Shown in pieces: positions 1 through 9,088 of a stretch of DNA of 64,000 bases. The notes beneath the pieces are model-generated. The model was not told the DNA's origin. It made no database searches and worked only from the letters and a program-made list of their open reading frames with translations. The DNA is from Paenibacillus algicola. Lineage in GTDB: Bacteria > Bacillota > Bacilli > Paenibacillales > Paenibacillaceae. Each line of letters begins with the position of its first letter. Positions within the stretch are counted from its first letter, which is position 1. Position numbers and translations under genes: made by a program. Location of the stretch: the NCBI RefSeq assembly GCF_005577435.1, contig NZ_CP040396.1:2356001-2420000 (forward strand), in the 5' to 3' direction.

Positions 1-834
1 CAAACGTGGATTCATCAGGATATAAGGAAAGTAAATCTCATGAATGCCGCCCAGGAAATGAATCACAACCGCGCCTGGCGCCGATTGCTTCGCTGCACCT
101 CGGCCAACGAGCATATACGCCAGCAGGACGCCGAGACCCGGACCCGGATTCGATTCCAGCATGTACAGGATCGACTGGCCGGCACGAACGGATTCCTCCA
201 CCGCGATTGGACTCAGTATACCATGATTGATGGCATTGTTCAGGAACAGCACCTTGGCCGGTTCAATAATAATATTCACCAGCGGCAGCAGATTCGCGTT
301 CACCAGGAACTGAACACCGCCGGACAACAGGCTTGTCAGGGCTTGTACAGCCGGTCCAATTCCGGAGTAGGTGCCCAGCATAATCAGTCCGCCGATGATG
401 CCGATCGAGAAGTTATTTACGAGCATCTCGAATCCTGCACGAATTTTGCCTTCAACAGCTTTGTCGAACTGCTTCAGAATCCATGCTGACAGCGGACCGA
501 CAAGCATCGCGCCGAGAAACATCGGAATACTGGAGCCGACAATGACCCCAATTGTAGCGATGGAGCCGATGACCGCGCCCCGCTTGCCATGAATCATCTC
601 CCCGCCTGTGTAACCAATTAACAAAGGCAGCAGGTACGTAATTGCAGGACCTACCAGCACCGCTAAATATTCATTAGGGATCCAGCCCGTCGGAATAAAC
701 AGCGCCGTAATCAATCCCCAGGCAATAAATGCACCGATATTCGGCATAATCATGCCGCTAAGTAAACGACCAAATTTTTGAACACCGACTCTCAACCCGC
801 GCGGTTGATTTTCGTTTACTGTGGATGTTGCCAT
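1..834 (-). CDS. mtlA: PTS mannitol transporter EIICB, 3' end outside window
   Basis: Membrane component of the mannitol phosphotransferase system, which imports and phosphorylates mannitol. The visible 278 residues are the N-terminal IIC domain: a start MATSTVNENQ, the early helix MIMPNIGAFIAWG, the NNAINHGILSP segment, and GGIHEIYFPY near the window edge, where the GGxHE part contributes to sugar binding in the family. The ATG at 834-832 is preceded by GAGGAG at good spacing. The frame is open to base 1, so the IIB domain and stop lie outside. The gene points away from the rest of the window; other mtl genes would be to the left. The identification is firm from the near-continuous match to Bacillales MtlA. 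Confidence 0.93.
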   Translation of the reverse strand, partial: MATSTVNENQPRGLRVGVQKFGRLLSGMIMPNIGAFIAWGLITALFIPTGWIPNEYLAVLVGPAITYLLPLLIGYTGGEMIHGKRGAVIGSIATIGVIVGSSIPMFLGAMLVGPLSAWILKQFDKAVEGKIRAGFEMLVNNFSIGIIGGLIMLGTYSGIGPAVQALTSLLSGGVQFLVNANLLPLVNIIIEPAKVLFLNNAINHGILSPIAVEESVRAGQSILYMLESNPGPGLGVLLAYMLVGRGAAKQSAPGAVVIHFLGGIHEIYFPYILMNPRL

Positions 835-1032
835 CTTGGAGCCTCCTCAATACAAATGAAATCAGGATAAGCTTACATACTGCGTAATCTGTAAGCCCTT
901 TGCATTTATGTTAAATCAAAAGTGACCTCTCTCACAATGAAATGAAAACACACTTTCGTCATGAATATTGTTGACAACTTTTAGCGTAACTAATGAGACA
1001 ATTTTGTCCATGAATAGAGGGAGCAGCATAGC

Positions 1033-1064
1033 ATGATTGACGAGCCTGTGACCATGAAAAAAAC
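1033..1064. repeat. 32-bp direct repeat, copy A
   Basis: Bases 1033-1064 are identical to 2225-2256 and begin ATGATTGACGAGCCTG. Copy A sits about 200 bp upstream of mtlA and has no hairpin beside it. Confidence 0.9.
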
Positions 1065-1403
1065 AACCTACCGCATTGACTATAATGATCCCTACTTGCC
1101 AGGAGCCAGCGGTTGCGACATGACACTGACCGCTACCGCATCGTTCACCAGTACTACGACTCTAATCGGTAGTGTAACCTTCACTGCCAGCATGTTAAAG
1201 ATCATAATCAAATCGTAACATCGAAAACAGTACGAAATAGCGGAACAAAACCAGTTAGAGGTTGCAAAACATTGATTGGATATCCGAGATACGAAGAAAA
1301 GACTGGCGACCTGTGGGAAGATGATCAATAGTTTGATGATTATATTGACGACTACGAAGCAGAAAGACTTCATACCATTTATTATGAATCAAAATCGATG
1401 TAA
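1033..1403 (+). pseudogene. degraded small coding region, function unknown
   Basis: An ATG at 1033 with an upstream AGGGAG opens a 61-codon frame whose first half looks protein-like (MKKTTYRIDYNDPYLPG). A neighbouring frame then carries a plausible acidic C-terminus (LIGYPRYEEKTGDLWEDD, then DDYIDDYEAERLHTIYYE) up to a TAA at 1401-1403, broken by stops near 1193 and 1327. The pattern suggests a frameshifted gene of about 120 codons. I do not recognise the family. The first 32 bases are repeat copy A, so the apparent start may be borrowed from the repeat. Confidence 0.3.
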
Positions 1404-1551
1404 GTTGCTGGCTTAACTGATGAATCCATGGTCTAGGTATAATATCCTGGACTAAGGATTCATTTTTTCATGTATAATCGAATTCTCATCACATCCGGTT
1501 ATGAAATTCTTTTATAATATGTATATTAATATTAAGTAAGGAGGAATCTTC

Positions 1552-1863
1552 ATGAGATACCGTTTAATCGGTTTCCTCTGCATTGTTACCGGAATATGCT
1601 TGGTGGCAAGTCAGCTTTTACACGATCAAAGCGAGCAGGGATATGTCTATCCACCCAGCGCTCAGGTAGACCCTTATCCTGCAGAAAATCAATCTTCGGA
1701 TCGTCAAATGATTGCTGATGGATGCTCGCCTCCCTATAAGACCGTCACGACTGAAGTGTCGGAGGCTGAGGCTAAAAAATTACGCGAAGAAGCTGGCTAT
1801 TCATCCGAAGGCGTAAGTGGAGGAATCATTGTCGAGTCCAAAGAGACCGATTCTTGCTCTTGA
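1552..1863 (+). CDS. small membrane-anchored or secreted protein, unknown
   Basis: A 103-residue protein with a hydrophobic N-terminal segment (residues about 5-21, IGFLCIVTGICLVA) followed by a polar, Pro/Ser/Glu-rich outer part with two cysteines (DGCSPP and the C-terminal DSCS). The segment could be an uncleaved anchor or a signal peptide; there is no lipobox. A strong TAAGGAGG lies 7 bases before the ATG, and a hairpin follows the gene, so it is probably expressed as a single-gene unit. It lies between the two 32-bp repeats, in a patch with two decayed genes, so it may have come with them. I do not recognise the family. Confidence 0.7.
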   Translation: MRYRLIGFLCIVTGICLVASQLLHDQSEQGYVYPPSAQVDPYPAENQSSDRQMIADGCSPPYKTVTTEVSEAEAKKLREEAGYSSEGVSGGIIVESKETDSCS

Positions 1864-1911
1864 ACAAAACTGAGCGATCAGATTCGAGCGTTCGCGCTTG
1901 AGCTATCTAAC

Positions 1912-1954
1912 AAGCCGCCTCAATAGCCATTCTAATGGCACATTGTGGCGGCTT
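1912..1954 (+). terminator. hairpin after the 103-aa gene
   Basis: AAGCCGCC at 1912-1919 pairs with GGCGGCTT at 1947-1954, with inner pairing GCCATT/ATGGC. The T-tract is weak, so termination strength is uncertain. Confidence 0.6.
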
Positions 1955-1964
1955 TAAACAGCTG

Positions 1965-2224
1965 TATTAATATGAGGAAAAGTGCATCCGAAATACCTGA
2001 TCCATATTGCCTGGGACTTCCGAGCTTTTCAGCGTTCTTACTCAAGGCTGCTGAAATTTGTTTATTGGAGCAATGAGGATACTTCTGCTTAATTAGTGCT
2101 GCAAGCGCGGTTACATGAGGCGTTACAAAGGGAGTGGCATTTTAAAAGAACGATCTCATCATTAAGATCCAGCGTGTAAACATGTCTGGTGCAACTAAAT
2201 CAACTTCTTTTCCTGTGTTGCTAA
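1965..2224 (-). pseudogene. subtilisin-like (S8) peptidase C-terminal remnant
   Basis: On the minus strand the sequence reads SNTGKEVDLVAPD, then after a frame change VYTLDLNDEIVLL, then in the first frame TPHVTALAALIKQKYP and AEKLGSPRQYGSG. This is the classic last third of a subtilase catalytic domain. The NGTS(M/F) motif holding the nucleophile reads NATPF here, so the catalytic Ser codon has become Pro. An in-frame stop lies between the two parts. The 5' end stops at repeat copy B, so two thirds of the gene, including Asp and His catalytic residues, are missing. It is a dead fragment. Confidence 0.75.
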
Positions 2225-2256
2225 ATGATTGACGAGCCTGTGACCATGAAAAAAAC
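2225..2256. repeat. 32-bp direct repeat, copy B
   Basis: Identical to 1033-1064. This copy includes the A-tract that serves as the U-tract of the M28 gene terminator on the minus strand, and it marks the 5' break of the S8 peptidase remnant. Confidence 0.9.
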
Positions 2257-2282
2257 CTGCATCCCATTCACGGGGATACAGG
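2249..2282 (-). terminator. terminator of the M28 peptidase gene
   Basis: On the minus strand CCTGTATCCC pairs with GGGATGCAGG (2256-2282), followed by seven T. Confidence 0.85.
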
Positions 2283-2302
2283 CCGATTCTTACCCTAAAG
2301 GC

Positions 2303-4111
2303 TCAGTGCGCATGATCATATTCAGTATAGACGGGCCGATCCGGACCTGGCTCTGCTAAAGACCACGCAGCACCGAGAAGCACCACCGCAGAAACGGTTA
2401 AAACCGGGATGACCCATTTCCAGGAAAAGGACAGCATACGGATCGCAGGCGCCATCATTGCTAAGACCGGAGCTATAATAATCATGCTAAAAAGATGAAT
2501 GGACGGCGGGAGCATGAGAAATACGATATGCAAAATGGAAGTGAACAGCAGCAAGGGCAGAAGTGACGAACCGAAAATCACTAGCACGGAGACCTCTGCC
2601 GCAGAACGTCCGGACTCCTGAGTTCGTGCCGACAATCCCATCAGCAGCAGCAGACCGGCTAGCGGAACCGCAAATAAATAGCTTGCTCCCGTCAGCCATA
2701 GGGTTGACGCTGCGAGCAGGATCAGAACAACGACGGAACCCCCCAGCATCATTTCGAGCGAAGAGGATTTAGGCTGCAGCCATCGGGTACAGGCAATATG
2801 AATGGCTGCTGTAAGCAGCACGAACACGAGACTGTACAGAATGGAATCGTACACGGCTCCCGTAAATTGAGTCATGGAGCTTGCCCATAGCTTATGGACT
2901 GCCAGCCACACCAAGTAGCATACTCCCGTAGACATCAGTCCTGAGAATAACGGAATGGCCGCTCCCCAACAGCTTCCACGCCAGTGAGCCCGCTTGCTTC
3001 GCAGAAGCCAGACGGCAAGTCCCAGCCACATTAGAAACAGGAATACAAGGATACTGATTGCAAGGCTTGAAGGATAATGAAATAGCATGCCGAACAGATT
3101 GAAATAGATCTGATTGTCCGGATTCTCAAGTGAAGAGAGGTCCAGATTGCCGAAATGCCGGGCGATGGACAGCACATTCTCGCCGTGGTGCTGCAAGGTA
3201 TGTAGTGAAACCTGATCTATATTGTCTAGTGGTGTATGGTAAGCCTCCCACCCTTCTCCAAAGGCAAAATTGATGCCGGGATGACCGTACTCCAGCGCGA
3301 CAGTAAGGTCGGTGTCGTTCGGCATTTTTTTGTACAAATCGACGAGCACGGAATTTCCAACCGGCTTGGAAGCCGTCTTGGCATACTCTTCAATCAATCC
3401 GCGATTTCCCTCGCTGGTCTGAAACATAAAGCTGGCCCCTCTGGAGCCGCGGGCTTCAAAATTCGCAATCAGTCCAAAATCCTCTTCCTCATGCTCCTTG
3501 AAGAAGCCCTTCGCCCCAGCAAGCCCAATCTCCTCGCCGTCAGTCAGCACAATCCAGATATCATTGCGTGGAGCAGGTCCTTGCTGCAGGACTCTCGCCG
3601 TTTCCAGCAAGGCTCCGACACTTACTGAAGCGTCATTGGCACCAGGCGCGGTAGGGACGGAGTCATAATGAGTCATGAGCAGCAGGGGCTTGCCGTTCTC
3701 CGTTCCGGGAATCAAGCCCCGCAGGTTCGTGAGCTCCATCTCGGCATTGATCCGCCGGGTTACAACACGGGAGGTAAAGGTGTGCTGCTCCGGATTCAGT
3801 CCCAGCAGCTCCATTTGTTCTACCAGATAATTGCGCACCTTCAGGTTCTCCTCAGAACCGCTCGGGTGAGGCTCTTGGGCGATCTGCTGAATATGACTCA
3901 TCGCTCGTTCAGCTGAGAACTGATCCAGTGGAGCACTGGCCGGTTTAGGGGCTGTCGGGGACTCTGCCCACAGCACGGCGGTGATGATTAGAACCGTGGA
4001 AAGAAGAAACACTATCGGTGTCCATGGCCTGTAAGGGGACGTCGTTACAGCGGCTGCAGAGCGCTTGCCGAGCGCTTCGTTTTGAACTTTGACAGTCTTC
4101 ACGGTCATCAT
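2303..4111 (-). CDS. membrane-bound M28-family zinc aminopeptidase
   Basis: A 602-residue protein with one N-terminal membrane segment (about 31-48), an M28 peptidase domain (about 65-320) and eight or so C-terminal membrane helices. This resembles the Fxna/ERMP1 and vacuolar M28 layout. Zinc-site motifs are visible: LLMTHYDSVP (His, then the Asp of GANDASVS), LTDGEEIGLAGAKGF (Glu-Glu) and a late His in EAYHTPLDN. It probably trims peptides at the outer membrane face; the substrate is unknown. The start is uncertain: GAGGAG abuts the first ATG directly, leaving three candidates (ATG 4111, ATG 4108, GTG 4102), and the GTG has the best spacing. It forms a single-gene unit with its own terminator. 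Confidence 0.85.
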   Translation of the reverse strand: MMTVKTVKVQNEALGKRSAAAVTTSPYRPWTPIVFLLSTVLIITAVLWAESPTAPKPASAPLDQFSAERAMSHIQQIAQEPHPSGSEENLKVRNYLVEQMELLGLNPEQHTFTSRVVTRRINAEMELTNLRGLIPGTENGKPLLLMTHYDSVPTAPGANDASVSVGALLETARVLQQGPAPRNDIWIVLTDGEEIGLAGAKGFFKEHEEEDFGLIANFEARGSRGASFMFQTSEGNRGLIEEYAKTASKPVGNSVLVDLYKKMPNDTDLTVALEYGHPGINFAFGEGWEAYHTPLDNIDQVSLHTLQHHGENVLSIARHFGNLDLSSLENPDNQIYFNLFGMLFHYPSSLAISILVFLFLMWLGLAVWLLRSKRAHWRGSCWGAAIPLFSGLMSTGVCYLVWLAVHKLWASSMTQFTGAVYDSILYSLVFVLLTAAIHIACTRWLQPKSSSLEMMLGGSVVVLILLAASTLWLTGASYLFAVPLAGLLLLMGLSARTQESGRSAAEVSVLVIFGSSLLPLLLFTSILHIVFLMLPPSIHLFSMIIIAPVLAMMAPAIRMLSFSWKWVIPVLTVSAVVLLGAAWSLAEPGPDRPVYTEYDHAH

Positions 4112-4277
4112 CTCCTCGTTTTTTATTTAAAAGCCATAGATGTCATTTCTAGTTTGTTTATTACAGATTTAGCATTTGATGATGAGGTTATTATACCAAA
4201 CATATCAAACCATAAATACCATATATTAAAATTTAATAGAAGACTTAAGTAATATTTTCTTTGCATATACTCACAGC

Positions 4278-4308
4278 AAACAGGCAGCCCATCATGGGCT
4301 GCCTGTTT
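4278..4308 (-). terminator. terminator of the cupin gene
   Basis: A near-perfect hairpin, AAACAGGCAGCCCAT pairing with ATGGGCTGCCTGTTT across a one-base centre. It lies between the cupin and M28 genes. Confidence 0.8.
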
Positions 4309-4335
4309 ATACTGATGCAATTAACAACGGAGTGA

Positions 4336-4824
4336 TTACCCTTGTTCCGCCGCAATAGCATCGGCGCGGGTCACATGCACGGTGCCGTACGGATGCTCGG
4401 GTGGAGCATAAATTACGTACAGCTTGAGCGGCATAGGGCCTGTATTGGTAATATTGTGCCAGGTTCCGGCCGGTACGATAATGGCATAATCATCACATGC
4501 CATCACTTCAAAGTCCAGCTGGTTTGCAGAGGGTCCCATCTGAACCAGACCCTGCCCTTCTTCGATCCGCAGGAATTGATCTGTGGAGGGATGCACCTCC
4601 AGACCAATATCTTCTCCGGGAAAAATGCTCATTAGTGTGACCTGAAAATGGTCTCCCGTCCATAGTGCCGTGCGATACGTCTGATTGCGCTTGGAGGCCT
4701 CATCGATGTTGATGACTAGCGGTCTTTTGCCATAATCGACGAGCTTAAGCTGGCCGTGACAGGAACAACTATCTTGATATGCCTGCGGATGGCCGGGATG
4801 GTACGGATGAAAACCAGGATACAT
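4336..4824 (-). CDS. cupin-domain protein
   Basis: A 162-residue protein. After a His/Pro/Tyr/Gly-rich head (MYPGFHPYHPGHPQ) comes a single cupin barrel (about 60-150) with the two conserved motifs: the first around GLEVHPSTDQFLRIEEGQG and the second around IVPAGTWHNITNTG. Metal ligands (His, Glu and the second-motif His) are present, so a metal-binding role is likely; the ligand is unknown. Similar Bacillales proteins are small single-domain cupins often annotated only as such. GAGGAG lies 8 bases before the ATG. The gene stands alone, with a terminator after it. Confidence 0.85.
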   Translation of the reverse strand: MYPGFHPYHPGHPQAYQDSCSCHGQLKLVDYGKRPLVINIDEASKRNQTYRTALWTGDHFQVTLMSIFPGEDIGLEVHPSTDQFLRIEEGQGLVQMGPSANQLDFEVMACDDYAIIVPAGTWHNITNTGPMPLKLYVIYAPPEHPYGTVHVTRADAIAAEQG

Positions 4825-4930
4825 GACGCACTCTCCTCACTCTTAAGGTCATGAAAAAGCCGATAATGTATCCTATGCATATGCCCAGCCTATAGACTCA
4901 TGGATTTACAACAATCGGAAATGAGATCAC

Positions 4931-5665
4931 TTAACCCTTCTGTGTGGACAATGGCTTTTGAGCGGCAAAAAAGACTGTATTTGCATGAAATTCAGTCGGC
5001 TCCTCATATTTCTCCTCTTGGATGGAGACCTCCTTCTCTTCGTCCTCGAGAATACGCCATCCGCGGTAAACCTCTGCCAACAGTGCTTGAGCCTCCGATT
5101 CGCTCATATTGAGCTCAATTTGGGCGGCTTCCTCTTCACCCGTAGACAATTGCTTTTCCCGAACCTCTGTATTCATAGATAAGCAGTGAATGCCTCCTGG
5201 CTTGGTCGCCTCCTGGAGCCTTGCAATCACATCCCGCAATGCGGTCTTAGAGGATACATGCTCCAGACAGCCGCAGGCCACAATATAGTGGTACGATTCG
5301 GCTTCATATTGTCCATCCTCCACATCGGCCTGCATGGCTTGAATAAAAGGCTGTACATCGTATTTGACTGCGTTGTCCTGCAGCTTGCTGACCGCTTCAT
5401 CCAGCAGGTCTGTACCGATGACCCGGCCATGTCCGGATTCCTTCAATCGCTGTGCCATCGGGATTGCATTGCGTCCAGGACCGCTCCCCAGATCCAGCAC
5501 GACCGGATCTTGATGCTCCTGAAGCACCTGCTCCAGCAGCTCCATAACGATCGGGACAGGCTCAGACATCCAACTGCCCGGCTCAAGAATATCCTTGCTT
5601 TCATACAGCTTGGCATGGTATTTCTCTTCGGATTCCCGGGCTTGTTCAAATTCTGCAGATGACAT
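4931..5665 (-). CDS. class I SAM-dependent methyltransferase
   Basis: A 244-residue Rossmann-fold methyltransferase. Motif I is VLDLGSGPGRNA (about 55-66), followed by IGTDLLDEA (acidic loop binding the ribose) and YIVACGCLEHVS (motif IV region). The C-terminal third is rich in Glu. The substrate is unknown; the tellurite-resistance TehB-like and generic small-molecule methyltransferases are the nearest types. An ATG at 5683 is in frame, but it forms part of the AAGGAGG that is correctly placed for the ATG at 5665, so the shorter start is preferred. It has no obvious operon partner. Confidence 0.85.
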   Translation of the reverse strand: MSSAEFEQARESEEKYHAKLYESKDILEPGSWMSEPVPIVMELLEQVLQEHQDPVVLDLGSGPGRNAIPMAQRLKESGHGRVIGTDLLDEAVSKLQDNAVKYDVQPFIQAMQADVEDGQYEAESYHYIVACGCLEHVSSKTALRDVIARLQEATKPGGIHCLSMNTEVREKQLSTGEEEAAQIELNMSESEAQALLAEVYRGWRILEDEEKEVSIQEEKYEEPTEFHANTVFFAAQKPLSTQKG

Positions 5666-5767
5666 CCGTATTTCCTCCTTCAACAGATCATAGTCTTGAT
5701 TCTTTAAACGTTACATACCCTCGCATGTATAAGCTGTAACAAAGGCCATCCGGATATCCCAACAAAT

Positions 5768-5814
5768 AAAAAAAAAGAACCGCTTCAATAGATCACAGGA
5801 TCTATTGAAGCGGT
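5768..5814 (-). terminator. terminator of mqo
   Basis: A 16-bp perfect stem (ACCGCTTCAATAGATC with its complement, loop ACAG or CTGT) followed on the minus strand by a run of ten or more T. Confidence 0.93.
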
Positions 5815-5837
5815 CATGCATGACTTAATGGCAGCAG

Positions 5838-7361
5838 CTACAGATTAATAATAGATGGCGCTTTATGATTGACCGTGGAATCAGCCTGAGCAAGACCCAG
5901 TGTCATAGCTGTTGAAGCATGAATTTCGTGGAACAGCTCCGGGTTATCGGTCAGCGACATGCCATAGGAAGGCACCATCTCACGGATCTTCGGCTCCCAC
6001 TTCTGCATATGCTGCGGGAAGCATTTCTGCAGCACCTCCAGCATGACGTGCACCGCCGTGGAAGCGCCTGGCGATGCGCCGAGAAGTGCGGCCACCGAGC
6101 CGTCGGAGGCGCTGACGACTTCTGTACCGAACTGCAGGGTGCCTCTGCCTGTTGGGGTATCCTTAATAACCTGAACGCGTTGTCCGGCAACGACCATTTC
6201 CCAGTCTTCACTCTTTGCGTTCGGAATGAATTCCCGAAGCTCCTCCATGCGCTTCTCGTTAGAGAGCAGGACCTGCTGAATGAGATACTTCGTCAGGGCC
6301 ATTTCCTTCGCGCCAGCAGCAAGCATGGTCAGGAGGTTGTTCGGCTTCACAGAGCCGATCAGATCGAAATAAGATCCGGTCTTCAGGAATTTAGGGGTAA
6401 AGCCGGCAAACGGTCCAAACAGCAATGATTTCTTATTATCAATGTAGCGGGAATCCAGGTGAGGCACGGACATCGGAGGCGCACCTACCTTAGCCTTGCC
6501 ATACACCTTGGCGTGATGCTGCTCCACAACCTCCGGATTGTTACATACCATGAACAAGCCGCTTACCGGGAAGCCGCCAATTTGCTTCGATTCCGGGATG
6601 CCAGTCTTCTGCAGCAGTGGAAGGCTCCCCCCGCCTCCGCCGATAAAGACGAACTTGGCCGAGTGCTGCTCTACCTGGCCGGTGTTCAGATTCTGCACCT
6701 TCAGGTCCCAGCCGCCGTTTTGGTTGCGCTTTAAATTCTTGACAGCATGCTTGTAATAGGTCTTCACGCCCTGCTGGTTCAAATGCTGAAACAGCATGCG
6801 AGTTAATGCCCCGAAGTTCACATCCGTTCCCGAGTCAATCTTCGTCGCAGCGATCTTCTCGCCGGACTTTCGGCCTTCCATAATCAGCGGAATCCACTGC
6901 TTCAGCTGCTCCGGATCCTCTGAATACTCCATTCCTTGGAATAACGGGTTGGTCGATAAAGCTTCAAAGCGCTTTCTCAGAAACTCAACGTTCTTGTCCC
7001 CCTGCACCATGCTCATATGGGGAATTGGCATAATGAAATCCTGCGGATTCTGAATCAAGCGATTCTTCACGAGAAAAGACCAGAACTGCCGGGATAGCTG
7101 AAACTGCTCGTTAATCTTGATCGCTTTGCTGATGTCAATGGATCCATCGGGCTTCTCCGACGTGTAGTTCAGCTCGCATAATGCAGCGTGGCCGGTACCC
7201 GCATTATTCCACTCATTAGAGCTCTCTTCCCCTGAGCTGCCCAGCTTCTCGAACACTTTAATCTCCCACTCCGGAGATAACTGCTTCAATATGGCGCCCA
7301 AGGTTGCGCTCATTACGCCGGCACCAATCAAGATCACGTCTGTTTTTTTCTGTACGCTCAT
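5838..7361 (-). CDS. mqo: malate:quinone oxidoreductase
   Basis: An FAD enzyme at the membrane that oxidises malate to oxaloacetate and passes electrons to the quinone pool, a TCA-cycle step without NADH. The N-terminal FAD-binding motif is [14 protein letters not shown] (about 9-22), followed by the family signatures [21 protein letters not shown] and [13 protein letters not shown]. The length of 507 residues is normal. The frame extends 18 codons upstream, but AAGGAAGG sits just before the internal ATG at 7361, and residues from MSVQKKTD onward match the family. A strong terminator follows, so it is monocistronic. Confidence 0.95.
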   Translation of the reverse strand: MSVQKKTDVILIGAGVMSATLGAILKQLSPEWEIKVFEKLGSSGEESSNEWNNAGTGHAALCELNYTSEKPDGSIDISKAIKINEQFQLSRQFWSFLVKNRLIQNPQDFIMPIPHMSMVQGDKNVEFLRKRFEALSTNPLFQGMEYSEDPEQLKQWIPLIMEGRKSGEKIAATKIDSGTDVNFGALTRMLFQHLNQQGVKTYYKHAVKNLKRNQNGGWDLKVQNLNTGQVEQHSAKFVFIGGGGGSLPLLQKTGIPESKQIGGFPVSGLFMVCNNPEVVEQHHAKVYGKAKVGAPPMSVPHLDSRYIDNKKSLLFGPFAGFTPKFLKTGSYFDLIGSVKPNNLLTMLAAGAKEMALTKYLIQQVLLSNEKRMEELREFIPNAKSEDWEMVVAGQRVQVIKDTPTGRGTLQFGTEVVSASDGSVAALLGASPGASTAVHVMLEVLQKCFPQHMQKWEPKIREMVPSYGMSLTDNPELFHEIHASTAMTLGLAQADSTVNHKAPSIINL

Positions 7362-7658
7362 GATTACCTTCCTTATCCATGTATTCGCAGTAAAAGGCTG
7401 TCTCCCTGTTCCCATGTACAGATCAAATCAAGCTAAGAGAGTGCAGCTTTCCTGTGTAAAATTAACTCCGCTTCTCGTTCTACTCATATTAATTCATGGC
7501 ATGAAATATGAACTCTTCCTTCCTATTATAAACCATTTAAAGACGTTAAAAAAGATAGATATGACAATCTAAAGACAATATACGGACATTTGGGCCCTGC
7601 ACCTGCTGTCCGTACCCTTTGTAGAAGATGATCCCGCTAGAAATTCCATAGCAAAAAA
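7362..7658. other. non-coding upstream region of mqo
   Basis: Nearly 300 bases with no gene. A TATAAT on the minus strand (complement of 7525-7530) is a possible -10 for mqo, but I see no convincing -35. I see nothing else in it. Confidence 0.5.
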
Positions 7659-7699
7659 AGCCCCTCTCCTTAGCGAAATAACGCCAGGATCAGGGGCTT
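7651..7699 (-). terminator. terminator of the AI-2E transporter gene
   Basis: AGCCCCT/AGGGGCT stem (7659-7699) with an A-run that is a T-run on the minus strand. Confidence 0.8.
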
Positions 7700-7721
7700 C
7701 TTGCTTACTTCAAACGAGGGT

Positions 7722-8864
7722 CTACGCTACGGGCGGCTCATACCAGCCTGAGGAGGATTTAAACCATTCAAACAGATGAGTCACACATACTTTTAGCACT
7801 GCGTATCCCGGTACGGCCAGCAGTACGCCCACTACGCCGAACAGGTTGCCTGACGTAAGAATGACAAATATAATCGTGATCGGATGAATCTTTAACGTTT
7901 TTCCCATAATCTGCGGAGAAATGAACTTGCCTTCAATCAGCTGCACAATGGTCCACACCGCAATCATCTTGAGCAGCATAACGGGGGAAGTCACGATGGC
8001 TACAACCAACGCGGGCGTGATGGCAATGGCCGGCCCGAGATAAGGAACTACGCTGGTGAATGAAGCAATGATCGCCAGAATCAATGCGTAATCCAGGCCA
8101 ATGATCATGTAGCCGATGTACAGCAGAATGCCAATGCAGAAGCTGACAATAATCTGTCCGCGAATAAATGAGCTGATCTGGCGGTTGATGTCCTGCAGGA
8201 CATGCAGAATGCCGGAGCGGCTGTTCGTAGGCAGAAAGGACAGAATCTTGACCGGCAGCTTTTTGCCATCCTTCAGCATGTAGTACAGGATAAATGGCAC
8301 CGTAATAATCGACAATACCGTTTCCGTGAATGCGCCCAGGAAGCCCCCCAGTCGGGTCCAGGTATTCTTGAAGAGCTCTGTCGTTTTCTCTGTGACGGTG
8401 CCCCACCATTCCTCGGAATTGACATTTAAAGCACCCTGAAGCTGTCCGAACAGCTCACTTCCTGTTAGATCCTCAAACTGCTGCCGAACAGTTTCACTAT
8501 AAGCCGGAAAATTGTTAATCAAGCCCATAATCTGATTGCGCAGCACGGGAATGACCGCCAGCACCACAACAGTCAGAATCCCGGCGATGGCCAGAAACAG
8601 AATCAGGATCGACCAGACACGCTTGATCTTCCACTCCTCCATCACATTGACGAGCGGATTGAGCAAATAATACAAAATACCGGACAACACAATCGGCAAA
8701 ATAATCGTCTTGATTAATACGTTCAGCGGATACAAAATAAACGTGATCTTGCTTAGAATAAATATGTTAAGGCTGGCCAGCAGCAAGATGAACAGCAGAA
8801 GTACAAATTTATTGTTCAGAAAAAATCGTTTAAATCGATCCGGCCAAATGCGGGGCTGCTCCAT
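7722..8864 (-). CDS. AI-2E family transporter
   Basis: A 380-residue polytopic membrane protein of the AI-2E transporter (UPF0118/PerM) family. It has two N-terminal helices, a pair of helices at about 60-100, an extracellular region of about 110-200 residues, then the conserved block PFILYYMLKDG and the late GPAIAITPALVVA and GKFISPQIMG motifs typical of the family. Members export varied small molecules or act as sodium/proton antiporters; the true substrate here cannot be told. GGGAGG precedes the ATG by 6 bases. It is monocistronic, with its own terminator. Confidence 0.9.
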   Translation of the reverse strand: MEQPRIWPDRFKRFFLNNKFVLLLFILLLASLNIFILSKITFILYPLNVLIKTIILPIVLSGILYYLLNPLVNVMEEWKIKRVWSILILFLAIAGILTVVVLAVIPVLRNQIMGLINNFPAYSETVRQQFEDLTGSELFGQLQGALNVNSEEWWGTVTEKTTELFKNTWTRLGGFLGAFTETVLSIITVPFILYYMLKDGKKLPVKILSFLPTNSRSGILHVLQDINRQISSFIRGQIIVSFCIGILLYIGYMIIGLDYALILAIIASFTSVVPYLGPAIAITPALVVAIVTSPVMLLKMIAVWTIVQLIEGKFISPQIMGKTLKIHPITIIFVILTSGNLFGVVGVLLAVPGYAVLKVCVTHLFEWFKSSSGWYEPPVA

Positions 8865-9052
8865 ATACGTCCTCCCTCATCTCATCATACCTTTAGCAGG
8901 CCATGCTACTCAGCGAGCTTTGCTCCTTTAACTATAATGTTTCACAAGCCGTCATGTCCAGTTTGCGAAAGATCAAATGTGCAGGCTCCGCCAAAGACAA
9001 CCTCATTAGATCTATATGCGGCCTGTACTAGATTTATAGCCGAAACACAAAA

Positions 9053-9073
9053 AGACCCGGGAATCCCGGGTCT
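9053..9073 (-). terminator. terminator of hxlR
   Basis: AGACCCGGGA/TCCCGGGTCT perfect stem. The A-run just before it is a T-run on the minus strand. It closes the hxlA-hxlB-hxlR block. Confidence 0.88.
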
Positions 9074-9088
9074 CGCCTGATATTAACG

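Noticed and set aside
835..1032. Catabolite-responsive element upstream of mtlA
   Set aside because: The best candidate near 945-960 misses conserved positions of the cre consensus.
1092..1373. 93-codon hydrophobic frame on the minus strand
   Set aside because: No ribosome site; it lies opposite a degraded coding region and its hydrophobicity follows from the complement of acidic codons.
4123..4320. 65-codon minus-strand gene
   Set aside because: It has no ribosome site and runs across the cupin terminator hairpin.
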